Below are positions 30,300-39,327 of a DNA stretch of 64,000 nucleotides, piece after piece. The first letter of the stretch is position 1. Each line of letters starts with the position of its first letter. The notes beneath the pieces are model-generated. The model searched no databases. It saw only the letters and a list, made by a program, of their open reading frames with translations, and was not told where the DNA came from. The DNA is from Lachnospiraceae bacterium (GTDB taxonomy: Bacteria; Bacillota; Clostridia; Lachnospirales; Lachnospiraceae): positions 97,864 through 161,863 of the forward strand of contig JAGAOO010000036.1 of NCBI GenBank assembly GCA_017623675.1. The letters are read 5' to 3'. The translations under genes and the position numbers were made by a program.

Positions 30300-31598
30300 C
30301 TATTTTGCGCATCTTCTTCCAATGGAATCATAGATAATTCCTGTTCCATCAAAATCTGATACCCTATAACAATTCCTTCCGTCAATTACAATTGGCTTAT
30401 TCATTAATTCCTTGTACAGAAGAATATCAAACTGCGTTACATCTTCCCATTCTGTAAAGATTAAACACAAGTCAGCGTCTTGAATGGTCTGCTCAATGGA
30501 ATCACAGTATGTGATTTCATCCGGTACCTTTTTCTTAAAATTCTCTACACCTACCGGATCCCATGCTTTTACCTTGGCACCATCCTCCAGCAAAAGTGGA
30601 ATATTCACAAGAGAAGGGGCTTCTCTTAAATCATCTGTTCCCGGCTTGAAGGTTAGTCCTAAGACTGCAACAGTCAAACCTTCCAAATCATCATAATACT
30701 TCTTTGTCTTCTTGATTAACTTGAACTTCTGACTCTCATTGACTTCAATCGCCGCTTTAATAGTCTTAATCTCGTTATCATTAAAGCTTGCTAACCAGCT
30801 TAATGCTTTGGTATCCTTCGGGAAGCAGGAACCACCATAACCGATACCTGATTTCAGGAATTTATCACCAATTCTGGAATCATACCCCATTCCTTTTGCA
30901 ACATCTTCTACATCCGCACCTACAATTTCACATAGGTTTGCAATCTCATTAATGTAGGAAATCTTCAATGCAAGGAAATCATTGGAAGCATACTTTATCA
31001 TTTCTGCACTTCTTCGATTGGTAACCAGCTTTGGTGCATCAAAATCTGCGTATACCTTCTGTAATATTTCTCCTGCCTCCGGTGTTTCTACTCCAATTAC
31101 AATCCGAGCTGCATGAAGGGTATCCTGTACCGCAGTTCCCTGTGCCAAGAATTCCGGATTGGAGGCCACTGTCACCTTCACATCATGTTTCAAACAATTT
31201 TGTATATATGCTTCTACCTTATCATTGGTTCCGATTGGTACCGTAGATTTTACTACTACAACGCAGTCCTGTTCTACTGTTTCTGCAATCTGTTTTGCAA
31301 CGGCATAGACATAAGTCAGATTGGCAGAACCATCCTTTTTCTCAGGCGTACCTACTCCGATAAATATAACCTCTGCATCCTTATATGCCATCTGATAATC
31401 TGTAGTAAAGGTCAGACAGTTCATACTATCCCGCATCAGTTCCTCTAAACCCACTTCATAAATAGGTGCAATCCCCTGACGCATGATTTCTACCTTTTTT
31501 TCATCAATATCAACACAGGTAACCTGATGACCTTTACTTGCCAGACATACCCCGGTAACCAGACCTACATAACCTGTACCTGCTACTGCTATCTTCAT
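30300..31598 (-). CDS. ugd: UDP-glucose 6-dehydrogenase
   Basis: This 432-residue enzyme oxidises UDP-glucose to UDP-glucuronate. It has the N-terminal NAD fold MKIAVAGTGYVGLVTGVCLA, VVVKSTVPIGT, the catalytic-Cys motif GYGGSCFPKDTKAL and the C-terminal LGLTFKPGTDDLREAPS. It is the last gene of the long minus-strand polysaccharide operon, 2 bp after the preceding glycosyltransferase. The repeat unit therefore probably contains glucuronate or a sugar derived from it. Confidence 0.95.
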   Translation of the reverse strand: MKIAVAGTGYVGLVTGVCLASKGHQVTCVDIDEKKVEIMRQGIAPIYEVGLEELMRDSMNCLTFTTDYQMAYKDAEVIFIGVGTPEKKDGSANLTYVYAVAKQIAETVEQDCVVVVKSTVPIGTNDKVEAYIQNCLKHDVKVTVASNPEFLAQGTAVQDTLHAARIVIGVETPEAGEILQKVYADFDAPKLVTNRRSAEMIKYASNDFLALKISYINEIANLCEIVGADVEDVAKGMGYDSRIGDKFLKSGIGYGGSCFPKDTKALSWLASFNDNEIKTIKAAIEVNESQKFKLIKKTKKYYDDLEGLTVAVLGLTFKPGTDDLREAPSLVNIPLLLEDGAKVKAWDPVGVENFKKKVPDEITYCDSIEQTIQDADLCLIFTEWEDVTQFDILLYKELMNKPIVIDGRNCYRVSDFDGTGIIYDSIGRRCAK

Positions 31599-31599
31599 C

Positions 31600-32307
31600 T
31601 TACTGTTCTCCCTTCAACCGCATTCCAATTAATCGGAACAATGTCTTGATGTAACTGATTATAAATGGTATTAATTGCCGCTTGGATTCTCCATATAACC
31701 GCTTATTAAATGAAATTGGGCTTTCTCCAATACGGAATTCCTTCTTTCCTACCAGCAACTTCACTTTTAGTAATATTTCTTCCAAAACATCATAATTGCG
31801 ACAAGTCAATTCTATCTGCTTTAACTGGTCTGTACGATACATTCTGTAATTGGTTGACATATCCTTTGCCTTAATTCCCAGACAGATGCGATATGCCGTA
31901 TTCAGCATCCATGACATAATCTGAGAACTCTTTGCATCTGAGGTATGTCCGCCCTTGATATAACGGGAACCAATGACTACGTCATACCCTTCCATGAATT
32001 TTTCATAAATCGCCGGTATATGTGCCGGGTCATGGGAGCCATCACTGTCTAATGCTAAAATCTTGTCCATGGTAGCCACTTCGATTCCTTTTCGATATGC
32101 ACCTCCAAATCCCGGTTCCTCCTGGTTATAATATTTCGCACCCACTTCTTCACACAGCGCTTTTGTATTATCCAACGGTTCTTTTGTATCTATTACCAAA
32201 AGTTCATATTCTTCTCCGGTCTGTTCCATTGCCTGCTTTAATTTTGGAAATAATACTCTTAAATTCTCTTCCTCTTTATATGCTAATAGCATTACACTAA
32301 TTCCCAT
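31600..32307 (-). CDS. GT2 family glycosyltransferase (polyprenol-phosphate type)
   Basis: The 235-residue GT-A fold enzyme has SVMLLAYKEEENL at the N-terminus, the metal-binding LALDSDGSHDP (a DxD-like site) and GSRYIKGG, as in dolichol/undecaprenyl-phosphate sugar transferases. It lacks C-terminal transmembrane helices. The start overlaps the end of the upstream gene by 11 bp. It may charge a polyprenyl phosphate carrier used by the neighbouring membrane glycosyltransferases; that role is inferred. Confidence 0.8.
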   Translation of the reverse strand: MGISVMLLAYKEEENLRVLFPKLKQAMEQTGEEYELLVIDTKEPLDNTKALCEEVGAKYYNQEEPGFGGAYRKGIEVATMDKILALDSDGSHDPAHIPAIYEKFMEGYDVVIGSRYIKGGHTSDAKSSQIMSWMLNTAYRICLGIKAKDMSTNYRMYRTDQLKQIELTCRNYDVLEEILLKVKLLVGKKEFRIGESPISFNKRLYGESKRQLIPFIISYIKTLFRLIGMRLKGEQ

Positions 32308-33580
32308 CGGTTGTAATTCCTTTCTTCTTATCCATTCCTATTTTTATCATACACCAAATATTTTCCAAAAGCAAACTGCCAAGCAATACTACTAATGCAA
32401 TATTACTCCAGTATAAGGTCAGATTTTTCCCAGTTTCCTTTTCAATCATTTGAAACGGACATAACAACATAAGAAAAATAGGTATATATGCTAAATCCAG
32501 CCAACGTTTATCCTTTTCATTGAGATATAATAGAATTACAGGAAATATATACAATAAGCAATAATATCCACAATTACTTGGAATCATAAGAATAATCACA
32601 CTCAACATTCCTACTGTTATCCATTTTCTCTTTTGAAAAAAATTACTTACTACACCTAACACTGCTAATATATTAATAATTGGTTTCCATACATCCCGAA
32701 GGTGTTCTCTTTGTTCGAATACCAAATCTTTTGCATATGCAATAAAATAATAATACCCAAGCTTGGGTTGCTGTACAAATTCATAAACCTCGGTATTTAA
32801 TTTCCAATTTCGCTGCCAGAATTGAATATTGGATACTCCGCCTTCCAACAATAAAAATGGTCCAAACGCAGCAATGACACCATATGCTACCAATCGAAGT
32901 GCTTCCTTCCACTGCCTTTTATATACGAGAAGGAGTCCAAGAATAGCCGGATATCCCTTCAATGCTGCAGCAAAAGCAAGTGCAATATAACCTAATTCCC
33001 GTAAAATTTTATTCTCTGAATCATAGGTAGCAATAAAAAAAAGCATACCACTAACCGCTAATACAATAATATTCCCTCGCTCATAGGAAAACAAACTAAC
33101 ACCGGAAACCATTAGTATTGCTGTAATCAAGAGCTTATACCAACTCTCCTTATCCAGTATATCAAAGATTTGAACTGCCAGTAATGCCATCATAAGCATC
33201 ATAATACAATTAGTGAACGCCAGTTCTTGAAAATTGACAGACTCTAACGTTCCATCGTATCCATCAAATCTCATAAGTTTGCCAAACACAAAAAAGATGA
33301 CATACGATAATGGAAAGTATGCTTTTTCCTCAAAGCCATTGATTTCATTTACATATGGATTTAAATCCTCAGAATACTGTAAAACATTAAAAAAATCAGC
33401 CATATAGTCTTCGCCTTGGCGAAAAAAAACTAGTGCTTGATTATCGTTTATCCTTTCATATAATCCATAGAAAAAGAAAGCAAATATTATGGCAAAACCT
33501 ATAATAAATATCCATGTTTGAATATTTGCAATTTTCCTCTGCTTTTCTTCCATATTTGAGTCCCTCTCAAACCTATTCAT
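32297..33580 (-). CDS. GT87-like (DUF2029) integral membrane glycosyltransferase, copy A
   Basis: The 427-residue protein has about ten hydrophobic helices. The ERGN block followed by a helix with AAALKGYPAILGL (the K-x-x-P feature of GT87/PimE-type mannosyltransferases) supports a GT-C enzyme that uses a lipid-linked sugar outside the membrane. The start overlaps the previous gene's stop codon by 8 bp; ATG 33553 after GAGAGGGA is an alternative. Its neighbour has the same layout. Confidence 0.65.
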   Translation of the reverse strand: MNRFERDSNMEEKQRKIANIQTWIFIIGFAIIFAFFFYGLYERINDNQALVFFRQGEDYMADFFNVLQYSEDLNPYVNEINGFEEKAYFPLSYVIFFVFGKLMRFDGYDGTLESVNFQELAFTNCIMMLMMALLAVQIFDILDKESWYKLLITAILMVSGVSLFSYERGNIIVLAVSGMLFFIATYDSENKILRELGYIALAFAAALKGYPAILGLLLVYKRQWKEALRLVAYGVIAAFGPFLLLEGGVSNIQFWQRNWKLNTEVYEFVQQPKLGYYYFIAYAKDLVFEQREHLRDVWKPIINILAVLGVVSNFFQKRKWITVGMLSVIILMIPSNCGYYCLLYIFPVILLYLNEKDKRWLDLAYIPIFLMLLCPFQMIEKETGKNLTLYWSNIALVVLLGSLLLENIWCMIKIGMDKKKGITTDGN

Positions 33581-34823
33581 TCTCTTTCAAAACCTTTTTA
33601 CGTGAATCCTTATCGAAAATATTATAAAATAGAATCAGACCTAAAAGTAACAATCCATCCAATACTACTTGAATTCCAATACCATATTCAAATAACATAT
33701 AATAGTATGCTTTCGGAATTATCAACAATCCTAAGAATCCCAAATATACAATATCTTTCCATTTTATCTCCTTATCTGCCAGAACAAATACTATCACAAC
33801 AGGCAACAGAAATGTCAGGTTATACATATATGCATTGGGGCTTAAAAATATCATTAATACTGTTAACACCATGATTTTTTTCCAAACCTTCTGTTCTCTT
33901 CTTAATGAACACAGACTCCACAGTGCCAATGCAGAACCAGTCACCAGATAAATTGGCATAACAGGAAACCAGTCTGGCACTGTCAGGTCATTCCATACCA
34001 CAAATGGGAATCGTAAAAGAGAAGTTAAACCGACACCAAAGTAGACATTTGGTACTTCACTTGTATATCCCCCACCAAAGGATAGTAATGCGTAACCAAA
34101 CTCAATAATATTTTGAAAAAATCCTCCACGAAAAAGAACAAAAGGAATAATTGAAACAATTCCGGCTGTCCCTATGGCGATTCCCATATTCTTCCATTTC
34201 TTTTCTATGAAATAGATTAAAATCAAAAAAATGGGATAGATTTTGATTGCGGTTGCCAATCCCAGGCATACCGCTGCCAAAGTTTCATTCTTTTCATAAT
34301 AATACACAAATGCTAAATAACAAGCGATGGCAACCAGTAAATAATTCCCTCTATCCAACATAAAAATATATGGTGCTGTAAATATCATGCACACAATAAC
34401 CGGAATCACCATCCACTTCTTCGGTAATAAATTCTTTTGCTTTGTCAAAAAACGATATAAAATGATTCCAATAATAACCGTAAAAATTACCACAAATAAT
34501 ACATAGGAAATGCGTCCTGCAGGCATCATTGATATCTCTTTTGCAGTATACTTTCCATAATCTGCCATAAGAGAAAAAATCCATGCAATTCCTAATATAA
34601 ATGGCGGATAGGAAGAATAATAATCTACATAAGGTCTTCCTTCCGAAACCATCATATTCACATTAAAGAAATCCATAAAACGGTCACCCGGCCAGAACAA
34701 AAAGCTTCCATCCGGATATTGATACCCTAAGAACTTTTGTCCAATGAAAGAAAATGCACCATATAACAGGTATCCACACACAATGAATAATAAAATACCT
34801 ATCAGTTTCTTTTTTTGTTCCAT
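33573..34823 (-). CDS. GT87-like (DUF2029) integral membrane glycosyltransferase, copy B
   Basis: The 416-residue polytopic protein shares its layout with copy A: an early FMDFFNV segment, a DRGN block and then LATAIKIYPIFLILIYF. The adjacent pair looks like an old tandem duplication with strong divergence. It probably adds successive sugars of the surface polysaccharide from polyprenyl-linked donors. It follows the upstream GT2 gene with a 1-bp gap. Confidence 0.65.
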   Translation of the reverse strand: MEQKKKLIGILLFIVCGYLLYGAFSFIGQKFLGYQYPDGSFLFWPGDRFMDFFNVNMMVSEGRPYVDYYSSYPPFILGIAWIFSLMADYGKYTAKEISMMPAGRISYVLFVVIFTVIIGIILYRFLTKQKNLLPKKWMVIPVIVCMIFTAPYIFMLDRGNYLLVAIACYLAFVYYYEKNETLAAVCLGLATAIKIYPIFLILIYFIEKKWKNMGIAIGTAGIVSIIPFVLFRGGFFQNIIEFGYALLSFGGGYTSEVPNVYFGVGLTSLLRFPFVVWNDLTVPDWFPVMPIYLVTGSALALWSLCSLRREQKVWKKIMVLTVLMIFLSPNAYMYNLTFLLPVVIVFVLADKEIKWKDIVYLGFLGLLIIPKAYYYMLFEYGIGIQVVLDGLLLLGLILFYNIFDKDSRKKVLKENE

Positions 34824-34824
34824 A

Positions 34825-35778
34825 CTACTCTTCCTCTTTTTTACTGAAGTTCAGCCGCTCTTCTTCTACTACCAAAGGGCGGTTTAATACTCTTGCATTA
34901 ATACTTAAGATATATTCGCCTATCAAACCAATAAAGAATAACTGAATCGAGCCTAACAAACACATACCAATCAGGATTGGCGCCATACCGGCCTGGAACG
35001 AATTCCACATTACCAGTTTCATAATCAGGTAAACAAATGCTACCAATAAACTGATTATACCTACACCACAGCCTGCAAAGGTTGCCAGACGCAAGCCAAT
35101 CTTAGTATAAGATGTAATACTTAACATGGCAGCATCATACAGGGTATAGAAATTGTTATGAGTTTTTCCTGCTCTTCTCTGTGGCTGTTCGTATGGAATT
35201 TCCTTCCGTTTGAACCCTAACTCTGCAACGATTCCTCGCATAAACGGCTTTGGGTCTTTTAAATTCCGTAGTACTTCCACAAAGGATTTATCATAAAGAC
35301 CGGACCCGGTAAAGTGTTCAATCTGCTCTACATCTGAGAATTTCTTAATCATCTTGTAATAGATGCTTCGAAGCAAATACATAATCTTACTTTCTTTACT
35401 GCTTGTCTTAATTCCAATTACAATCTTATATCCATTCTCCCATTCTCGAATATACTGAGGAATTAATTCAATGGGATCTTGGAAATCACAGACCATGGAA
35501 ATGGTACAATCTCCTGTGGTTTGTAAAATTCCATAGTACGGAGAATTGAACTGTCCAAAATTCTTCGCATTGAAGATTGCTTTGATATTCGCATTCTTAC
35601 TACAGATTTCCCGTAACAAATCCCTTGTCTTATCCTGGGAGTCATTGTCGATAAACACCAACTCATAATTGTACTGTGTCAGTTCCGTTTCGAACAGATT
35701 AACAATTGCCTCGCTCATTGGAACAACATTTTCTTCCTCGTTATAACACGGAATCAAAATACTTATTGTCTTCTTCAT
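34825..35778 (-). CDS. GT2 family glycosyltransferase with C-terminal membrane helices (GtrB/DPMS-like)
   Basis: The 317-residue protein has a GT-A domain (SILIPCYNEEENV, VFIDNDSQDKT, VCDFQDP as DxD-like site) and two C-terminal membrane helices near residues 232-295. This layout is that of GtrB-type undecaprenyl-phosphate glucosyltransferases. With the GtrA protein at 40935-41513 it could form the flippase/donor part of a GtrA-GtrB-GT-C side-chain modification system, in which one of the GT87-like proteins would be the transferase. Confidence 0.82.
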   Translation of the reverse strand: MKKTISILIPCYNEEENVVPMSEAIVNLFETELTQYNYELVFIDNDSQDKTRDLLREICSKNANIKAIFNAKNFGQFNSPYYGILQTTGDCTISMVCDFQDPIELIPQYIREWENGYKIVIGIKTSSKESKIMYLLRSIYYKMIKKFSDVEQIEHFTGSGLYDKSFVEVLRNLKDPKPFMRGIVAELGFKRKEIPYEQPQRRAGKTHNNFYTLYDAAMLSITSYTKIGLRLATFAGCGVGIISLLVAFVYLIMKLVMWNSFQAGMAPILIGMCLLGSIQLFFIGLIGEYILSINARVLNRPLVVEEERLNFSKKEEE

Positions 35779-35811
35779 ATAATCCCTCGATTTCCGAAAT
35801 CATCGATTTCT

Positions 35812-36738
35812 TTACGCGTTTATCCTTTCCTTGTACCAACCAACCGTTCTTCGTATACCTTCTTCAAACGGAATTTCCGGCACAAACCCTGTATCCTGTG
35901 TGAGATTGTCAATATCTGCACACAGATACATCACCTGCTTATCATAATATGGTATTTCACCAAATCCAATTTCAATATTCTTATCAATGGTATCCCGGAT
36001 TATGGTAATGTATTCTGCCAAAGGTCGAACCTGACCACTTCCAATGCAATAAACAGAACCGTCTTTTCCCTTTTCTGCCGCCAGGTAGAAGGCTCTCGCC
36101 GCATCATCGCAGTAGAGATAATCCCACATCTGCTCTCCCTTGGTATACTGCGGACGTTCTCCATGTAACATCTTTATAATACCCGACATCACCATGGTAT
36201 GCATTCCATCATTCGGTCCATAAGTACTTAAGATTCTGACCCAGATATGTTTCATACCTAACTGCTGACATTGAATCCGACTCATTTGCCCGGCACACAA
36301 TTTCCCGATTCCATATCCGGTTTCCGGTTTGACCGGGGTGGTTGGTGCCAATTTAATGCCATCGACTCTTCCATATTCAGCTTGAGAACCGGCTCCCAAA
36401 AAGGTTCTACATCCAATTGCATGAGCAAGCTCCACTGCATCTAAAGTAGCTTTTACATTCCGATTCTGCAGATACATATCATTTCTGGTATCTCCATAGG
36501 TTCCGTCCCATGCAAAATGGAAGAATGTATCATATTGTTCTGTAATCCGTTCCTTTATGCTCGGTAAATCTGCCAGGTCGCATTCCATCACCGACACATA
36601 AGGACTTTCCGGCAAACTGCTTCTTCTTCTCGAATTGGGACGTACAATCACCAACACTTCTATTTCTTTTTCTATCAATAGCTGAATCAATGCAAGACCC
36701 AGCATACCGGTTCCACCGGTTAATATTACTCTTTTCAT
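35812..36738 (-). CDS. NAD-dependent epimerase/reductase (YerF-like CDP-sugar reductase candidate)
   Basis: The 308-residue extended SDR has VILTGGTGMLGLALIQLL and ETGYGIGKLCAGQM (YxxxK). The 30s region carries no acidic residue but RPNSRRRSS, which suggests NADP preference. Its place directly downstream of the ThDP enzyme and of rfbFGH suggests it reduces a CDP-branched-chain keto sugar, as YerF does in CDP-yersiniose synthesis. A CDP-paratose/abequose synthase is the other reasonable reading. The substrate cannot be settled from sequence alone. Confidence 0.7.
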   Translation of the reverse strand: MKRVILTGGTGMLGLALIQLLIEKEIEVLVIVRPNSRRRSSLPESPYVSVMECDLADLPSIKERITEQYDTFFHFAWDGTYGDTRNDMYLQNRNVKATLDAVELAHAIGCRTFLGAGSQAEYGRVDGIKLAPTTPVKPETGYGIGKLCAGQMSRIQCQQLGMKHIWVRILSTYGPNDGMHTMVMSGIIKMLHGERPQYTKGEQMWDYLYCDDAARAFYLAAEKGKDGSVYCIGSGQVRPLAEYITIIRDTIDKNIEIGFGEIPYYDKQVMYLCADIDNLTQDTGFVPEIPFEEGIRRTVGWYKERINA

Positions 36739-36780
36739 CTTATTCTACTCTTTTTCTGCAACCAAATCATACAAGCACAA

Positions 36781-38580
36781 TTAGGAAAGCTGATTTGCTT
36801 CATATTCCTCTCTGGAAAGGAATGGGAACATATCATCAATGGAAGGTGATACAATTTTTCCATCCGGCAATACCTTAGAGGATAACTTTGGTTCAAAGTT
36901 CTGCTGTTCATCCACAACCACTTCACACATAACCGGACCTTCTGTATTCAACAATTGTTCCAGTCCTGCGTCAACATTTGTCAGGCTGTCAATCCGTACA
37001 TACGGAAGCTCATACGCATAAGCCAACTTTTCAAAATTCGGGAAGCTTAAACCATTGCCATCGCAGACACCAACCAAAGGCTCGCCCTTAAACAAGTTCG
37101 TCTGAGTCTGACGAATCGAATGGTATCCATTATTATTAATGATAATCAACTTCATATTTAGGTGATTATATACTACTGTCTGTAATTCCTGAAGATTCAT
37201 CTGGAAGCTTCCATCACCGTCAATACAGATTACCCGTTTGCCTTTTCTTGCAACACAGACGCCTAAAGCAGCCGGAAAGCCATAGCCCATTGCCGCACAA
37301 CCGGAATTGGTAAACAACCGCTGATTTTTCTTAATCTCTGCTGCCTGGAACGTAATGACGCAGGCACTTCCGTTTCCACAGATGATATCATCTCCCTCTT
37401 CCATGTGCTGAGATAATTTCGTTATGAACACATATGGATTAATCGGAGTTTCCTTCTCATAATAAGCAGGTAAAGTTGCCGGATACTTCTGATTGACCGT
37501 TCTTGCCCAGTCAAGCCACTCCTGCTGTTCCTTTGTAGGTCCCTGATAATCGGCTGCCAGCAGTGCCTTCATAGCATCCTTAACATTGGCATGCACCGGT
37601 AAGTCCACTTTAACAGTTGGTTTTCTCAACTCTGCTTCATCAATATCTACTACAATCTTATATGCTTTCTTTGCAAAATCCTGATAATTATAACTGATCT
37701 GACGAATATTCAACCGACAGCCTAATACCAACAATAAATCACTGTTCTGTACAACGAAGTTGCCTCCTCTGGTTCCAACCGTACCCGGACGTCCACAATA
37801 CAATGGATGTTCATCCCATAATACATCATGTGCATTCCAAGCCGTCACAACCGGAATTCCCAGCTTATCAATCAACTGTAAGAATTCTTCATGTGCCTCA
37901 CCCAAACGGATACCGGTACCTGCAAATACCACCGGACGCTTTGCTTCCTTAAGCTTCTTCATTATTTCCGGAGTCAGACAATCATCATAAACCGGATTCT
38001 CCTTCTGTTCTAATTCAGCCGGGTCGAATCCTTTTAATTCATCACTTTCGATTGGTGCTGCCTGTACATCTAACGGAATATCCAGCCAAACCGGTCCCTT
38101 ACGTCCATTCATGCACAGATACCAAGCCTTTTCCAGATGATAACGAATCTCTGTTGGTTCTGTTACCATATATGCATACTTGGTCATGGTTTTTACTGTA
38201 TCTACAATCTGAAATTCCTGATCGCCTAACTGACGGAGAGGTACATCCGTTGACCAGGTCGTTGTCTCTCGCTTCACCTGTCCGGATATGACAAACATTG
38301 GGATGGAATCCTGCCAGCCACCCAATACACCTGTAATCGCATTCGTTCCACCGGGTCCACTGGTAACGCAGACTGCCGCTACCTTTCCGGTTGCTCTGGC
38401 ATAACCTTCTGCCGCAATGGAACATGCCTGCTCATGATGATTATACGTACTGTGTAACCCTTCCTTATGTCCCAATGCATCATTCAAATGCATGGCACCA
38501 CCGCCGGTTACCGTGAATACATCAGTTACTCCCTGCTTTACTAAAAAATCTGCAATATATTGAGCTACTTTCATTTTCAT
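36781..38580 (-). CDS. Thiamine-diphosphate-dependent enzyme (acetolactate synthase-like, YerE candidate)
   Basis: The 599-residue ThDP enzyme has the catalytic Glu in NHHEQAC (near residue 50), a central DHS-like domain and the ThDP motif GDGSFQMNLQELQTVV...IINN. It begins VAQYIADFLVKQGVTDVFTV. Its position beside rfbH and a reductase points to YerE, which transfers an acetyl unit from pyruvate to CDP-4-keto-3,6-dideoxyglucose, rather than to branched amino-acid synthesis; no ilv genes are near. The start follows AGGAG. Confidence 0.75.
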   Translation of the reverse strand: MKMKVAQYIADFLVKQGVTDVFTVTGGGAMHLNDALGHKEGLHSTYNHHEQACSIAAEGYARATGKVAAVCVTSGPGGTNAITGVLGGWQDSIPMFVISGQVKRETTTWSTDVPLRQLGDQEFQIVDTVKTMTKYAYMVTEPTEIRYHLEKAWYLCMNGRKGPVWLDIPLDVQAAPIESDELKGFDPAELEQKENPVYDDCLTPEIMKKLKEAKRPVVFAGTGIRLGEAHEEFLQLIDKLGIPVVTAWNAHDVLWDEHPLYCGRPGTVGTRGGNFVVQNSDLLLVLGCRLNIRQISYNYQDFAKKAYKIVVDIDEAELRKPTVKVDLPVHANVKDAMKALLAADYQGPTKEQQEWLDWARTVNQKYPATLPAYYEKETPINPYVFITKLSQHMEEGDDIICGNGSACVITFQAAEIKKNQRLFTNSGCAAMGYGFPAALGVCVARKGKRVICIDGDGSFQMNLQELQTVVYNHLNMKLIIINNNGYHSIRQTQTNLFKGEPLVGVCDGNGLSFPNFEKLAYAYELPYVRIDSLTNVDAGLEQLLNTEGPVMCEVVVDEQQNFEPKLSSKVLPDGKIVSPSIDDMFPFLSREEYEANQLS

Positions 38581-38597
38581 CCCTGTATATCTCCTCT

Positions 38598-39251
38598 TTA
38601 TTCAAAGAATTTTAAAATTTCCAATGGTGTATCTGCACTGCCAATGCAGGTACATTTTTTCACGTCCTCATCACTACGGAAATCAAATCCATATGTCACA
38701 CCAATAAAGTCGACACCGATTTGCTCTGCACCATTGGCATCGTGCCAGCTATCTCCAACCATAACAGCGTTACTATAATCTGTGGAGCCTAAATCCACCA
38801 TACACTTCTTGATTATATCGACTTTTTTCAGTTTTCCTTCAAAATCCGCACCATATAACACATTGGAATACCGGTCAAAATTAAAATGTTTTAAAATCCG
38901 TTCTGCATAATCCTGCCGTTTGTAGGTTGCTACTGCAATTTTCACATCTCTCTTTACCAGTTCATCCATCAAATCATAGATACCTTCATATGGTGTGGCA
39001 CCAAACAAATAGACATCCTTATATACCCGACGGAATTCCGCCGCCATTTCATCTGCCTTTGCTTTTTCCAAATGATATGTCTTTCCAAAGGAATCCTGAA
39101 TCGGGGGCCCGATAAAAGACCGAAGTACCTCCGGTTCCGGCATGTCGTATCCAAATTTCCGTATGGTATGTTTTACAGATTCCAAAACACCCTCTCGGGT
39201 ATCTAATAAGGTTCCGTCTACATCAAATACTGCTATTTCATATTTTTTCAT
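38598..39251 (-). CDS. HAD-family phosphatase (phosphoglycolate phosphatase-like)
   Basis: The 217-residue HAD hydrolase has motif I (FDVDGTLLDTREG), a helical cap, motif II around VATYK, motif III Lys in LKKVDIIKKC and motif IV VGDSWHDANGA. It removes phosphate from a small metabolite. It is embedded in the sugar operon between the aldolase and the ThDP enzyme, so a phosphorylated sugar or aldol intermediate is a reasonable substrate. That is inference. Confidence 0.85.
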   Translation of the reverse strand: MKKYEIAVFDVDGTLLDTREGVLESVKHTIRKFGYDMPEPEVLRSFIGPPIQDSFGKTYHLEKAKADEMAAEFRRVYKDVYLFGATPYEGIYDLMDELVKRDVKIAVATYKRQDYAERILKHFNFDRYSNVLYGADFEGKLKKVDIIKKCMVDLGSTDYSNAVMVGDSWHDANGAEQIGVDFIGVTYGFDFRSDEDVKKCTCIGSADTPLEILKFFE

Positions 39252-39268
39252 ACGACCATTCTCCTACT

Positions 39269-39309
39269 TGGCATGAGGTGTCACCGCAGGTGACGGAGTC
39301 CTGATGCCA
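39269..39309. repeat. Hairpin repeat, copy 2 (opposite orientation to copy 1)
   Basis: The outer stem TGGCAT / ATGCCA and inner stem GTCACC / GGTGAC have a GCA loop. On the minus strand the flanks CATCAGGACTCCGTC and GACACCTCA are identical to those at 1927-1963. It lies in the 76-bp gap between the aldolase and HAD genes. Confidence 0.6.
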
Positions 39310-39327
39310 TTTTGTTCATATTTGACT

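Noticed and set aside
36781-38580. ThDP enzyme as acetolactate synthase for valine/isoleucine
   Set aside because: No ilvN, ilvC or ilvD gene is near, and the gene lies inside a sugar operon next to rfbH and a reductase.
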